A DNA stretch of 38,739 bases from Nymphaea colorata (GCF_008831285.2 NW_022204841.1:1-38739), one strand, 5' to 3'; positions 1-11,845 are shown, counted from the stretch's first letter. The notes: generated by a model from the sequence alone, not told the origin. Translations and numbers: made by a program.

Positions 1-91
1 CAACCCCAACCCCACCCCAACCCCAACCCCAACCCCAACCCCAACCCCAACCCCAACCCCAACCCCCAACCCCAACCCCAACCCCAACCCC
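1..91. repeat. Left telomere, C4A2 repeats
   Basis: About fifteen CCCCAA units run from the first base to the last C before TGTTG. Two units deviate: one lacks an A pair (CCCCACCCC near base 14) and one has five Cs (near 63). C4A2/G4T2 is the telomere of oligohymenophorean ciliates; spirotrichs use C4A4. With the G4T2 run at the other end, it marks this as a whole macronuclear chromosome. Confidence 0.97.
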
Positions 92-208
92 TGTTGTTTT
101 TTTCCAAATACTGATTCCATAAAAACACAAAACGTATGAATAATAGTATCTTAGTACTTTATTCGATAGCTCTTTTTATTGGAGTATGATAAATGGCTAT
201 TTTGATCA

Positions 209-1159
209 ATGATGCAATGGTGTATTATGATAGTTATGTTGCAAAAATTGCAGAGAATTATCGCTATCGAGAAGAAGCGATACCAGAAGAAAGGCCTTCT
301 CAACATCACCATAGGCACCGCTCTTCTCTTCGGCATAATGTGGGTGAGTCTGCAACTGGGCAGGAAATACTGGCCCTAGCACATCTAAAACAAACCGCAG
401 TTCATATTCATCGGCGGGTTCATCTGCCACCTGGCCTTCCAGTTTGTCAGCTTCCTCATCTACCTCCCCGGGTATTTGGGATGGAGCGAGTACTATGCCA
501 AACGACTCATTAACAAAAAGTCAACGCGACCCTGGGAGAGGAAGAATTGGCCTGAAATGCTAACCAAATCCATCAAAAATCTCCTTCTTAATCAATTGTT
601 CGTCTATCCTCTTGCCGTCTATCTTTCTAATCTCAGAGGAATCAGGGTGAGGTTTGACGATTTTCCCGAATTTGGCGAACTATTTAGCCAAGTTTTCATC
701 GTGTACTTCATCGAGGACTTTTTCTTCTACTGGGGACACCGTCTCTTCCACTCCCACCCCTTCTTCTACAAGATGCATAAGGTCCACCACTAATTCGACA
801 CCCTCTACACCTGGCTGACCGAGTATTTCCACCCCGTCGACTTCATCGTTGCCAATTTGGTACATATGAGCATAACGCAGCTCCCATCGGCCATGGGTTT
901 CATCGTCTTGGGGAGCAGAGCCCACTGCTTTACTTTTTTCTTCTGGATTTGCTGGAAAGTGTTAATCAGCACTGAGGGGCATTCAGGGTACTAGCTGGAG
1001 TGGAGTCCGATGCGGGTGGTTCCTTTGGTGATCGGTCCAGCCTACCACGACCACCACCACAGTCACAACATCGGCAACTACGCAGGAAGCTGCTACTTCT
1101 GGGACCTAATGCTGGACACTAACGTGCCATTTATGGATGATTTTTTGAAGAGTAAATGA
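209..1159 (+). CDS. C4-methylsterol oxidase / sterol desaturase-like enzyme (fatty acid hydroxylase superfamily)
   Basis: An integral-membrane di-iron oxygenase of about 316 residues, uninterrupted when TAA/TAG are read as Glu. The three histidine clusters are visible: HRLFH (residues 177-181), HKVHH (190-194) and HDHHHSHN (280-287), followed by IGNYAG as in ERG25/MSMO1. The TAA after HKVHH and the TAG after HSGY (258-261) fall where the family has an acidic residue. Hydrophobic segments lie near residues 35-50, 65-90 and 155-175. ATG 209 is the first in the open frame (an in-frame TGA lies at 203-205); ATG 236 is an alternative. The likely role is oxidation of sterol side groups in the ER. 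In Tetrahymena a member of this superfamily acts as a sterol C-24 de-ethylase, so the exact substrate cannot be told. The gene begins only 117 bases from the telomere. Confidence 0.85.
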
Positions 1160-1198
1160 ACATCATAAACATCATGCATCATTTCGCTCCGTGAGGAG

Positions 1199-1663
1199 TC
1201 ATTTCATGTTTTCCAATATCTTTTACAGCTACTTTATCTATTCCAATATCTTTTCCTGCTGCTTGTGGTGCTGCTCCTATTTTTACTGTTCCAGCCAATC
1301 CGAATACTCCACGCTGGAGTGACTAGACGAGCTGGATATGCTGCTCTTGGCGGCCCTGCTATAGAGGATGTTGTCGATATCGTGACTCACATTATTGACC
1401 ATTTTCTTCAGCTTCTACTAGAGGTAGGCATCGCCCTGCTTCTCCAGGGTGCTCCCCTTCGCGAATTTGAAATGGTCGCGCATCAACTTTTTATACTCCG
1501 CCTGCTTCTCCCCCCGGATGGCCTATAAATCCTTCAATTCCTTATACAGCTCATCCCCCTACCACTTCTCCTCTCCCGACAACAGGTCCTGCTGCTTTTT
1601 TAGCTGATTTTTCAATTGCTATATTTCGTTCCTTAGTTCCCTGGAGCACTCGTCCTCATACAT
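1199..1663 (-). CDS. Small coiled-coil protein, unknown function
   Basis: A 154-residue frame, intact only when TAG/TAA are Glu; it has about a dozen such codons and ends in TGA. It is highly charged, with heptad-like stretches at both ends (about residues 5-50 and 125-154) around a Ser-rich middle (SSSSSHSS). No recognisable domain. It lies 30 bases downstream of Kae1 on the same strand and converges on the sterol oxidase gene with a 39-base gap, so its 3' end must be very short. The high density of reassigned codons in a clean frame supports it being real. Confidence 0.7.
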
Positions 1664-1693
1664 GATTATTTAAATGAACATACACTGGAGAAA

Positions 1694-2873
1694 TCAATCT
1701 GTGCGCCAGGTGACTGCCACCTAATCGGTCCTGAATCTTTGGGTGATCCACGAGTCCTCCAGCTTCGTCTACTTTCCAGTGGCGAGGTACTCGAGAATGC
1801 CTGCGTATGCGATCATGGCGCCGTTGTCGATTGCGTAGCGCTAGTCGATCCCGCCCATCTTGCCCTGCCGCTCCTCCACCATCGCCTATATCATCTGCTG
1901 CAGTCGGACGTTGCAGCCCACTCCGCCCACCACGATCACCTCCTTGGATCCGCAGTGGCTCATCGCCCGCTCAGTCACCTCCACCAGCATCGCGAAGATG
2001 GTCTCCTGAAGCGAGAAACAGAGGTCGGCTAGGGTGAGTCCCTCCGGGAGCTTTTCCTTTAGCTTCTCCCTGCCTGCAGCCTTGCCCTTCTTCCTCTTTC
2101 TTCTCTGCATTTCCTCCTCGTCTATGTCGCCGCTCGCTGCCAGCTCGGGCAGTTTGAGGTGGGGAAGGATCTCTATGACTTCTTAGAAGTAGGTGAGGAT
2201 GCCTGAGAAGCTCATGTCCATGCCCTTCACCGTGTATGGAGCCTAAATTAGGGTCTTGCCTTCCCGAGCCAGTTTTTCAATGTTAAGACCGGGAGCAGGA
2301 TCGTTGGAGATGTTTGCCAGTCTTGCAAACCTGTCCAGACAGTTGCCTACTGCGATGTCCAAAGCTTAACCGAAGATACGATATCTACCACCAGCATAAG
2401 CAATAACTTGACTATTGCCTCCACTCACGTACAGCACAGTAGGATGCTGGATCCCTGTCGCCAATCTCCCCATCTCGATATGGCCAACGCAATGATTGAC
2501 GCCAATCAACGGTATTTTGAACAGCAGAGAAAGAGTTCGTGCCACTAGTGCGCAGATATTCAGAGGTGGTCCCATTCCTGGGCCCTTGGTATACGCAATC
2601 AGAGCTATATTACGCATTAGCAACCTATGTCTGTCTTGAGGGACAGTTTTGCCTCTTTTAGTGCCTCCTTAATGAGAGGAATTATTTGTTTGGCGTGGTG
2701 ATCGGCAGTCTACCTCGGCAGGAACCCAGTGCCGGGCGGAGTGACGAAGGTCTTGCGCGGATTGGCGAGGATGTTGCCTTAAAAGTCGACGATGCCTTTG
2801 TTGTGAGGGGATTACCTATGCCTACTTTGTTAGCGCTGCCCTATATGCCAATCACGAACTTGCCTGCCTTCAT
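1694..2873 (-). CDS. KAE1: tRNA N6-adenosine threonylcarbamoyltransferase Kae1/OSGEP
   Basis: The catalytic subunit of the KEOPS complex, which makes t6A37 in ANN-decoding tRNAs. After removing two 20-nt introns (2796-2815 and 2605-2624) the gene gives 379 residues, close to the family length. Hallmarks: GIEGSA near residue 10, [12 protein letters not shown] (38-49), [11 protein letters not shown] (81-91), the metal-binding NHCVGHIE (113-120), [22 protein letters not shown], and near the C-terminus [14 protein letters not shown] and TQRFRTDEV. Glutamates in GIEGSA, PRET, FGEA and RTDEV are encoded by TAG or TAA, which is strong evidence for the code. The family has cytosolic (KAE1) and mitochondrial (QRI7) members; the short N-terminus without an obvious presequence favours the cytosolic form. 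No frame breaks. Confidence 0.95.
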
Positions 2874-3109
2874 AATAAAAGAAATAATAACAAAATCAGA
2901 AAGGAATATCCAAAGCAATAGGGAAAACAGCGATTTCCACTCATATTCACTCATAAGGATTGATCATATCTTATTGATATGGTGATGCATATTGATATCC
3001 TTTTAATACTAAATAGAGCAAAAGCATCATCAACTATCTCTCAGTCCCACAATTTCCCTTCCCATTCTCCACTCCAATATATTCCTCATTCCCTATTATA
3101 ATAATCCTG

Positions 3110-4082
3110 ATGAAGCGGGTGCTGCTGTACTAGAAGATATAGAGCATAAAGGCTGCCAGCCAATTCTAGCACCGTTTGATCGACTCCATCTACAACATCA
3201 TGCAGCTGAAGCGCAAGGCCGAGTGGGACTACCGCAACAGTCTCTAATCCATCAACCGATAGCTCGAAAAATACATCCTGCAGGACAATGGCTTCCTCAC
3301 AGATATCGTCAAGGCTTTCCAGTCCTACGTCACAGTCCTATACCAAAATCAGAATTCGCTCATTGAGGGCTATGATAACGAGATACTCAACTTCCTGCAA
3401 CAGGCAAAGCAGCCCACACTCGAGCAGCAGTTGGTGGACAGGGTCAAGTTCTTCGATAGTAAGGTCAATGATTCCTTGGAGAAAATTCGCAGTGTAAATA
3501 TGGCGCTATGCATAGTTGAAGCAGACAATCAAGGATAACTAAACAGAGCTGCAGGTGATCGGCAGCGAGGTCAAGTTGGGCCAGCGGATCGGCTCCCTCA
3601 AGGAGGAGGATATGCGCAAATTCGCAGAGAAGTACAACGACCTGCGCAACCTGAAGCAGGGCAATTAGGAGAAGCTGGAGGGGGAAGTAGACGGCATGAT
3701 GGAGCTGACGATGGCGCATTACCAGTTGTTGCGGGACCTGTAGGACTACTAATCGGTACACTTGTAGCAGAAGGGCAGCTAGGTGTTCGACCACTTCATG
3801 CGGGCATTTGTGCTGGAGGTGTCTTTCATCCGCAGTATGCAGTTCGACGTGGGCGGCATCCTCCAAAGGGTGAAATAGCACCAGGAGGAGCACCGCAAGG
3901 TCGCCCTCGATGCCCTGCGCACCCGCATGAAGAAGGAAAACTCGCAGGTGACGGCCTTCATCCGGTAGGCCTACAAGAAGGTCTCCAATTCCTTCCTGCT
4001 GGACATAAACTAGAAATACATCTCGTAGCGAGTGCGGGGGAAGTGGGGACGGGTGTGCCAGTACTACAACTAGGCTCTATGA
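3110..4082 (+). CDS. All-helical protein, possibly F-BAR (FCH)-like
   Basis: About 316 residues after removal of one 22-nt intron (3494-3515, GTAAAT...CATAG). The product is almost wholly helical and charged, with many Glu encoded by TAG/TAA. The first 60 residues (LKRKAEWDYRN followed by LESINRELEK) resemble the FCH start of F-BAR domains, where a basic KERA-type helix precedes a Tyr and a second helix. The length also fits a single F-BAR module of about 280-300 residues. If correct, it would bind and bend membranes. The resemblance is by eye only, and any long helical-bundle protein could look similar. It ends 38 bases from the converging Rab gene. Confidence 0.65.
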
Positions 4083-4120
4083 TTGGGGGAAAGGTATTGA
4101 TCTAAACCTCATATAAACTA

Positions 4121-4746
<626 letters not shown>

Positions 4747-4880
4747 TTATATTCTATTCAACGGTAAGCATACCCTCCCAGAAGGATCTCATAAGATACA
4801 GATATATCCTTAAGGATATGATGCCTGGGAGCAAGGACCGAAGCGGTCGGCAGGATGTTGAGGTTGTATAATAGTAATTG

Positions 4881-5897
4881 ATGCTGAACTTGCTGAACAG
4901 AGGCCTACGTGCCATGCGCTTCGGAAGCGTGCAGCAGTTCACCGCTGAAGAGCTAAGCTCCGCGCAAAAGTACGTCGAGGAGACCCTGAGGAGCAGGACG
5001 TGGGTCACCTACATGCTCGCCAGCTACCTACCGCAACCCGTCAGACCCGCATACTACGCGATCCACCTGTTCGATATGGAACTCACCAAGATATCAGAGA
5101 ATGCACGAGAACCGTCACTGGGTATGGTCTGGGGGATTCAGCGCAGGGCAAGCTCAATTTTTGGAAAGAGGCTATGCATCGGATCTACTCTGGAGAAAAG
5201 CCACAACAATAGCCACTGTGCATCTGCCTTCACCACTCGGTGAACAACCACCCCCTCACGAACGGCTACTTCCAGCGCATGATCGCAGTCCGGGGGCAAT
5301 AGATCGGCAGCAGGAGCATCGCCACCATGGGGGACATGCGACGCATGGCCGACGACGCCAAGAGCACCATCCTCGCACTCACCCTCGAACTCCTACGCAT
5401 AGAAGTGCAGAACGAACACATGCGCGACGCCATCAGCTACCTCGGACAAGCAGTATTAATCCCTTAAGTCAGATCGGCATTTGCGAATATCTGAGAAGAG
5501 TACCCTACTCGCTCAGGAACAACCGCTTCTTCCTCCCCGAAGAAGTCCTCACCAAGTACAATCTCACCGTCCGCAACATCTGGGACAGAGTCTACGGCAA
5601 GCCGTCCGAGTAGCTCTTCGACGCAGCCCTCTAGGTGGCTTCCTACGCCAAGCGCGCCTACGAATAGGCAGTCAAAATCTACCGGGAGCATCCTGAATCG
5701 TTTCCCGAGCACACCTTCCGGCCTTTCTGCGCGGCGTGGAGACAGAATACTACCTCTAGAATTTGGAAAAGGCCAATTTCAATCTTTTCGACCAGGACCT
5801 CAACAATTTCAGCCCGGTGAAATTGCCTTACCGGGTCTACAACGCAGCCAAGGCAAAGCAATTCTCAGTATCTGCGGTAAAGTCTGAGAAGAAATGA
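4881..5897 (+). CDS. NDUFAF6: NDUFAF6-like complex I assembly factor (squalene/phytoene synthase fold)
   Basis: A mitochondrial protein needed for assembly of respiratory complex I; it has the trans-isoprenyl synthase fold. After removing two 20-nt introns (5122-5141, 5453-5472) the product is about 325 residues. Family features: an N-terminal SYLPQPVRPAYYAIH stretch with LFDMELTKI, LNFWKEAMHRIYSG, and the diagnostic EYLRRVPYSLRNNRFFLPEE followed by Y-N-L and PAFLRG near the C-terminus. The N-terminus (MLNLLNRGLRAMRFGS) is basic and amphipathic, as in a mitochondrial presequence. Near 5713-5722 the frame shifts by -1 between HTF and PAFLRG with no possible intron; one C missing from a CCC run would explain it. 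The aspartate-rich catalytic motifs of true synthases are absent, as expected of this subfamily. Confidence 0.85.
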
Positions 5898-6220
5898 TGG
5901 GGATACCCGTGCATCACTTCTGGGAGTGTAAAATATTCGGCTATTTGATTGATAGAATATGGAAGAGGTGGGTGCGGATGCGTAGGTGCGGTTGAAGGGG
6001 TCGGTACAGTCCATATTATACTTTCTTGGGAGCTGCCATAATAGGCCATTTTCAAAGTGAGTCATTCCATTTCTTCTTTTCCCCCAAGAGCATCGCCGCT
6101 GCCCTGCTGCTCTCCGGCGGCCTCCGTTTGGATTTGGTTGGTGCGTTAGTTTCTCGTGCTTGGGGGGGTTATTGCGACGACTTAACAGAAAATGGAACAT
6201 TATCGATCATTATAGATAGG
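5898..6220 (+). other. Gap between NDUFAF6 and the phosphodiesterase; possible 5' extension of the latter
   Basis: 323 bases with no well-supported gene. On the + strand the phosphodiesterase frame stays open upstream to an ATG at 6026, which would add about 65 residues, including a short hydrophobic stretch (SIAAALLLSGG). On the - strand there are short open frames without recognisable features. It may hold the promoter and leader, or an N-terminal extension. Confidence 0.4.
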
Positions 6221-7415
6221 ATGTAGTCGTGCACCAAGGAGAAGAAGCAGAACAAGGCCAGGAAACGCTCGCTCCGCAACTCACACCTCGCCCATATCGC
6301 AGCCTCACTGCCCAAGTACCTCAATACCCACGAGGAAGAACTCAGGAATAGGATGGAGATGACCAACATACAACTTTTTTTATGGAAAACGCAGGGAATA
6401 CAGGAACATTACCCATCCGCTTTCCAACTTATACGCTTGGCCCCACATGCAGACGCGCAAGAAGTGACAACTAGTCACCTTCTGCATCCGTCCTTCCCAG
6501 TGCTCAGCTACAAGGTGCGTGAGTTGGTGAGTTTCGCCTGCACGCGGCTGCAGGACAACGCTTTGGCTCGAAAATTCGCCCCCCTGCAGCACCTCTTCTC
6601 TGTGATCGCCCAGCACTACCTCCCCGTCTCGTACCACAACTTCTCCCACGCCTTCACGCTGATGCTGGTAACTGTCCTTTTACGCAGCTCAACTTCCAGT
6701 GCATCGAAAGATAACCTGCCCTCAAATCACTGTTCTCCCCTGAAGAAGAGTTTTGCATTACAGTCGCTGCTTTATCTCACGATTTGGGCCACAAGGGAAC
6801 AAACAACCAATTCTAAGTTCAGAACAAGACTGAGCTGGCTCGACTAAGCGACAACGTTGCGGTTCTGTAGCACATGCACGTGAGGACGCTCTGGCAGATC
6901 CTGCAGGAAAACCCCCACCTGGACTTCCTCCCCCTCCTCTCCAACCAGCAGCAGGCCAAGCACATCATCACCCGCCTCATCCTCAGCACCGACATGGCAT
7001 CGCACACCCACGGAATATCCACGCTGCGCAATCTTCGCACCGCTCCTCTCGCAGACCACAAATGGGTATTCCCTACATCTATCAAGGCCCTCATGGAGCA
7101 GCTCTTCCACGCTTGCGATATCGGAAATCCCTGCCTCGACTACGACATCTACATGGGGTGGGCCGCACTACTGGCCTACTAATTCGACGCACAGGCGAAG
7201 CTGGAGTAAAAGATGGGCCTATAAGTTTCCCGTGGGTTCGTCTATAGGGGCTAGGCAGCTTATACAGCGACCAGGAGTGGTTCTTGGGCAGCATCGTGCA
7301 GCCCCTGTGGCGGTAGATCTCATAAATCCTTCCAAATTTGAGTATATTTCGCACCAACGTGGAGCAGAACCTGGAGAAGATTAGGGAGGAGACCCGCATA
7401 TGCACACAAGAGTGA
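6221..7415 (+). CDS. 3',5'-cyclic nucleotide phosphodiesterase (class I PDE)
   Basis: Hydrolyses cAMP and/or cGMP. About 385-390 residues, essentially one catalytic domain after a basic N-terminus (KEKKQNKARKR). Metal-site motifs in order: YHNFSHAF (HNxxHA), the sequence SHDLGHKGTNN (HDxxH), STDMASH, and HACDIGNP (HxxDxxNP), then WxxxLxxEF. The Glu of the HDxxH-domain helix VLEHMH is TAG. Intron 6668-6687 (20 nt) is clear. At 7225-7247 either a 23-nt intron is removed, or the segment is coding and one base is missing. The second reading keeps GLEVS, matching the GLPVS of other PDEs at the right distance from the Gln of YSDQEWF. No regulatory GAF or CaM domain is seen. Start chosen at ATG 6221; 6026 is an in-frame alternative. 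Confidence 0.9.
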
Positions 7416-7603
7416 TTATTTATAATTCATTTTCCACTCTCACCCCGTCCATCCCATCCCTCCTTGCTCTCCTTTTCCATAAGCATTGCCCCATTCTTGC
7501 CATCCCTTGCCAACCTTTCCTATTAATTAATTTTTCCCTTCGTTTTTATGTATATGGTAACCGTTGTGCGGCAGTATTTCAGATTTGAACTGATAATATT
7601 TGT

Positions 7604-8033
7604 ATGTTTTCATGGTCTGACCTGGAGCGCCCTCCGGTCCTGGCAGCAATGTGCCTGATCATCCTGCTCTAGCTCTATCTCATCATCACACGCTACGCCT
7701 CCGGCTTCCACGACTTCCTCATTCTCACGCTCGTCCTCTCGCCATCCCCTGCACTTACTTCGCCTACAAATACCTCAAGACTCGCTGCAGCCAAGTCAAG
7801 ACCTATGAAGCAGTGGTACGCAGCCAACTGCCGCGAGACGCGTCGGAAGAAACGAGAAATTAGGTGGAGAAATTGATCAATAGCAAGGAGTATCAGGAAT
7901 TCGAGAAGAGGAGACAGGAGGCCCTGAGACGCAGACAGGAGGGGGAGGAAGAGGAAACCTGGTGGAAGAGGAGGGCGTTGACGACATCGCAAAGGAGCTC
8001 GCCGATCTGGAGGAGGAGATCTTTGATATCTGA
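7604..8033 (+). CDS. Small membrane protein with charged helical tail, unknown
   Basis: About 143 residues reconstructed. Two hydrophobic segments lie near residues 12-28 and 37-55, followed by a long charged helix (EYQEFEKRRQEALRRRQ) and an acidic end (DIAKELADLEEEIFDI). The frame slips by -1 inside the second hydrophobic segment (about 7731-7742) and again near 7957-7966. The second slip could instead be a 20-nt GT-AG intron at 7864-7883, but that replaces the charged helix with a Gly-rich stretch of atypical codon use. I do not recognise the family. It converges on the Aurora-like kinase with 47 bases between stops. Confidence 0.6.
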
Positions 8034-8080
8034 CCATTTTCAGTCAAATAGACAGGCTTGCCAGTACTTCTATAAAAAAA

Positions 8081-9381
8081 TCACACCCCGCCATTCCCGC
8101 CCCGCCGCTTCGGCTTTCGGTCGGCCAGCTGGCACAGTTCCTCCGAGGTCTCCAGGTCTCTATACTTTTCGATGAAGGGGTGCCGCTTGATGGTGTCGGC
8201 GTCGGGTCGTTTGGCTGGGTTTTTCTGAGGATGAAGGTGACGAAACTGCGCAGCTCGGGCGAGCCTTGCTCCATCTAGAAGTCCTCCGTGATGATCTTGG
8301 ACAGGTCGTCCTTGTGCTTGATCTTGAATGGGTTTTCGCCAGTGAATAGCTAGTGAGTGAGAGCCCGATCGCCCAAGTATCGATCTTCTTGTTGTACTGC
8401 TTCCCGCTGAGGATCTCAGGGGAAAGATAGAGCGGAGTCCCGCACAGAGTGGTCCGAAACTAGCGTGGACAGTGCACCGACCAACCGAAATCGCATATCT
8501 TCGCCATGCCCTGCGTTACAATTGAAGTACATGCGAGAGGACTATGTTTTAGAGTTTTAAGTCCCGGTGAATAACATCATGCCGATGCATATAATCCACC
8601 CCTTCTACGACCTCCCTGGCGATGATGGAGGTGGTCTCTTCCGAAAAGCTCTTCTTTTTCTCCAGCAATTAAAACAGAGGCCCATCGCATGCCAATTAAA
8701 GCAGGAGGTACACGTGTTCCTAATCAGCGAAGAAATCGTAGAGGCGTATGAGGTTGGGGTGTTCCAGGAAGGCCTGCACTTTTACTTCTCGCGCCAACTG
8801 GGCGATGGATTTCGCGTTTTCCTCCTCGGAGCCACACTGCAGGTCCAGCTTGCGGATCACCTTCAGCGCAGCCATGAACCCCGTCCGGCGGTGCCTAGGT
8901 GGGACAGCGCGTACTTCACGAGATAAACGTCACCGAATTTACCCCTCCCCAGCAGACGGATTCGCTTGAAATCGGACACCTTCGAACGCTGCAGGGAGGA
9001 GCTTGCCTTGGGACTCTGGCACTTGGTGGAGTTGGTTTAGCGTAGTTTTGGGGTATCAGGCGTGTGCGTTAACTCTCGTAGAGTGGTGACCTTGTGGCCA
9101 GTTTTTCTAAAGTTGCGGTTTTATGCAGCGGATCTGGTGTCTGGGTCAAACCTGGGGTAGGCGCGAGGCTGTGTGGGTTAAATGAAGCTAAAATTGGCGT
9201 TGCGATTGGTATTGGCGGGCGGCAGATGTTTATCGCGAAACTGGAAGGGTATGAACTTATCGCTGCGGGAGGTTTCCGAGTATTTCGGGTTGATCATGGA
9301 GGTGTAGACGTAGCGGGCGGGCCACGGAGACTGCGGCACTCGGCTGAGGTTGATTTGCAGGTCGGAGTTCTTCTATGTCAT
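8081..9381 (-). CDS. Aurora-like Ser/Thr protein kinase
   Basis: About 420 residues after removing two 20-nt introns (8895-8914, 8511-8530). A Ser/Thr/Asn/Arg-rich N-terminal region of about 130 residues precedes the kinase domain. Kinase motifs: [18 protein letters not shown] (VAIK lysine), HRDLKLEN with Glu as [11 protein letters not shown] (DFG), [19 protein letters not shown] and [18 protein letters not shown] with TTLCGT is typical of Aurora kinases, which regulate mitosis and cilia. HRDLK-L-EN departs from the usual Pro. Two -1 slips remain (about 8345-8358, where LYELFTG is expected, and 8218-8229 in an A run before NPAKRP); neither has an intron nearby. Confidence 0.9.
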
Positions 9382-9610
9382 TTATATATTCATCAAATAA
9401 TCATCACTTTATAACAATAAAAATGGTAGCAACCAACCCATACACGCACAATCACCATCAGTAGGACAGATAAACAGGTTGGATTATAGTTACTCTTTGC
9501 TGTCTGAGAGGGAAGAGGGAGTTTTGGCAATTTACTGTCTTTTTTGTATGTGGTATTATGTGGTATACATATAGGCTAGAGCATGTGTGGCGTAATATGA
9601 ATTGATAAGA

Positions 9611-11845
9611 TCATTGCAATTCCTGCTCGAGGTGGTTCTCGTGCCAGATGCCGTGCACCCTCCGTCCATCCCTGCAATAAAAAACGCCCTCGCCCTCCAC
9701 CATGTCCTCCCGGAAAGTTCCCTCGAAAGTCTATCCGTTTGAAAATTTCAATATCCCGTGCCCGTCCTTCAGGTCCTCGTTGAAATTGCCTAAATCAAGA
9801 AAGAATTACCCTAGTAGTAGGCCCAGTATTCGTCGATTCCGTCGAAATCACTGCAATCGAAGCCGCCGTCCAGAGGCTGGGGGTACTCGTTGTAGAGTTT
9901 TCCGAAGCCCTGGAACTTATCGGCGACCCAGGAGCCCTCGTAGGCGATGCGGTCGGACTGGTAGTAGAGGGTGCCCTGTCCCTCCATCTTGTTCTCGCGC
10001 CACTCGCCGTCGTAGCTGCCGCCGTCCTGGTAGAAGAACTTGCCGCGGCCGTGACGCTGACCGTTCAGCTTGTAGCCTTCGTACCTGCTGCCCATCTTGA
10101 AGTGTTCCTCCACGAAGGTCGGCTGCAACTAGAGCTAGCTGGTGTCCACGAGGAGCTAGGGAGTGTGGGTGAGCTTTGGGTCGAAGGGATAGGGGTGAGA
10201 GAGGGGAGGAGGGATGCCGGCTGCGTCAGGGGGGAAGTGGGGGCGGTTTATTTAGTAATTGACTGACTGAGCTGGTCGGACGTATTGAGCCATGCTGGAG
10301 GCGTCGAGGGGGCGCTGGTCGAGCACCGAGGTGAGGTTGGAGGAGATGGACTGCTTGTCGTTGACGAAGGGGATGGAGGAGAGGCCGTCCTTGCTGAAAG
10401 CGCCGGTGAAGTTAGGCATGAATTTCTAGGAAACCATTACCTGCGGAGTGGGCTGCTGGATGGGAGGGACAAAGTAGGATTGGGAGGAAGGCGCTGAGGC
10501 AATTGAGACGGCGGCTGTTGCTGGAAGGCTTGGGTGCTGCTGAAAGTAACGCCGAAGGGATTGCTGCTGCTCTGTGCAGGATTGAACTGCTACACGGGCT
10601 TGTAGGAGTATTATGGCGGTTTGTAGAAGACGGGGACAGTGTGGGTGGGCAGCTGGATGGAGTTTCCAGAGGGTGGCGGCGGAGCGAAGGGAGGAGGAGT
10701 AGATTTGACCTTTTCTTGGTTGGCTTGGCTGATGTATGGATTGGTTTGCGGTTGGTAGGGAGCAGGAGATACGTAAGTCTGCTGTGGTAGAGGTTGTGGC
10801 TGCTGTTTGTAGAATAAACTCTTGGGTGGTTCGGCTACTGCTCTCATGGATTGTTGATTGCTTTGTCCTCTCTTAGAATCGGCTTCACTGGCCATCACTC
10901 GTGTGATGAAATGATCTCTTTTGGGTACTTGCGAAGTCCGATTATCTTTGCCATTCCTGCTATTCCTATTGGCGTACTTGACCAGCTCTGCCCAGTCAGG
11001 TCTGTTCCTTATGTCTCGCGACAGCATCGTCTCCACAAACTTGGCCAAATCCTCCCCGTAGAACTCTTCAAACTTTTTCAAATTCGCCTCTATCCTTTAG
11101 AAGTTGACCTCCGAGCAATCGTTCAGGTAACATTGGTCCTGTCTGTCCAGCAGCCCGCATTCGAGGATGATCATCCCCAAGACAAACACATCGTTTTTAT
11201 ATGGATTTTTATTGATGATCGGCTTCTGCGTCTCTACCGACTCGCACTGCTCGGGGGAAAGGTAAATGTGCTTGATGCTTCGGTTGTTATACACGCAATC
11301 GATGTTGGGCAGGAGTGCGTGGGCCAAAGGGTCGACCACCTTGATATTTCCATCCTCGTCGGTGAGGATAGCCTTAGCTGTGAGGCACTAGTGCTTTATC
11401 TACTGCTCCTGCAGAGCAGCAAGGCCCATGATGGAGCCGGCAAGTATCGACCACAGTTACGTCCCCACGAATCTTTTCTTCTCGAGAGCTCGTGCGGTGA
11501 TCTCATCGGCGAGGGACTTGCTGGGGTATTCCCATAGGGAGTATATCTTGTAGAAGTTGGAGCAGAGGTGATCTTCGGTGCGTTCCTATATGCCTATCTC
11601 CTTCGATAAGTACGGACGAGGTTGGTGAGGTGGGGGTCGTTGACTTCTTTGCGCTTCTTGAGGCGGTCTGAGCTCTGGCCGAAGTCTCTGAGGTCGTTGA
11701 AGGTCTGCTCGCGAAGCAGGTACTCTCTTCTTGTCTTTTTGTGCGTGAGGAAGGTGAGAGAGAGCTAGGGTTGCTTGCTCTAGATGGAGTATTCCGACAT
11801 TAAGTCGCCGCCCTACCGGAAGGGATTGCTGCTGCTCTGACCCAT
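9611..11845 (-). CDS. Degenerate kinase domain fused to Pro/Gln-rich linker and MORN repeats
   Basis: About 731 residues. The start MGQSSSNPF is a likely N-myristoylation signal. The kinase-like domain (about residues 60-300) is degenerate: the catalytic loop reads IKHECLTAKAIL (no HRD Asp), and DFG is replaced by VVDP, though an APE-like IYLSPEQ and NDVFVLGMIILE remain. A 220-residue Pro/Gln/Ser linker follows, then about five MORN repeats near the C-terminus (YEGYKLNGQRHGRG, YDGEWRENKMEGQG, YEGSWVADKFQGFG and others). MORN repeats usually bind membranes or the cell cortex. Introns are 11594-11613 and 9790-9809 (20 nt each). One -1 slip lies in the linker (about 10491-10507). The MORN frame is open far upstream into the linker, so a single gene is more likely than two; a separate MORN gene starting near 10425 is the alternative. 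Confidence 0.75.

Noticed and set aside
1-91. CRISPR-like or satellite repeat
   Set aside because: The 6-base unit, its end position and the matching G4T2 at the other end identify a telomere.
1265-2110. Several + and - frames of 70-100 residues in the standard code
   Set aside because: They are shadows or fragments of the small coiled-coil gene and Kae1, cut by TAA/TAG codons that are sense here.
7864-7883. 20-nt GT-AG intron in the small membrane protein gene
   Set aside because: It would restore the end frame, but it replaces a charged, typical-codon helix with a Gly-rich stretch of atypical codons; a lost base near 7960 fits better. Not excluded.
10851-11537. 228-residue + strand frame in the standard code
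   Set aside because: It is the antisense of the kinase-like domain of the 9611-11845 gene, which carries recognisable motifs; the + frame has none.
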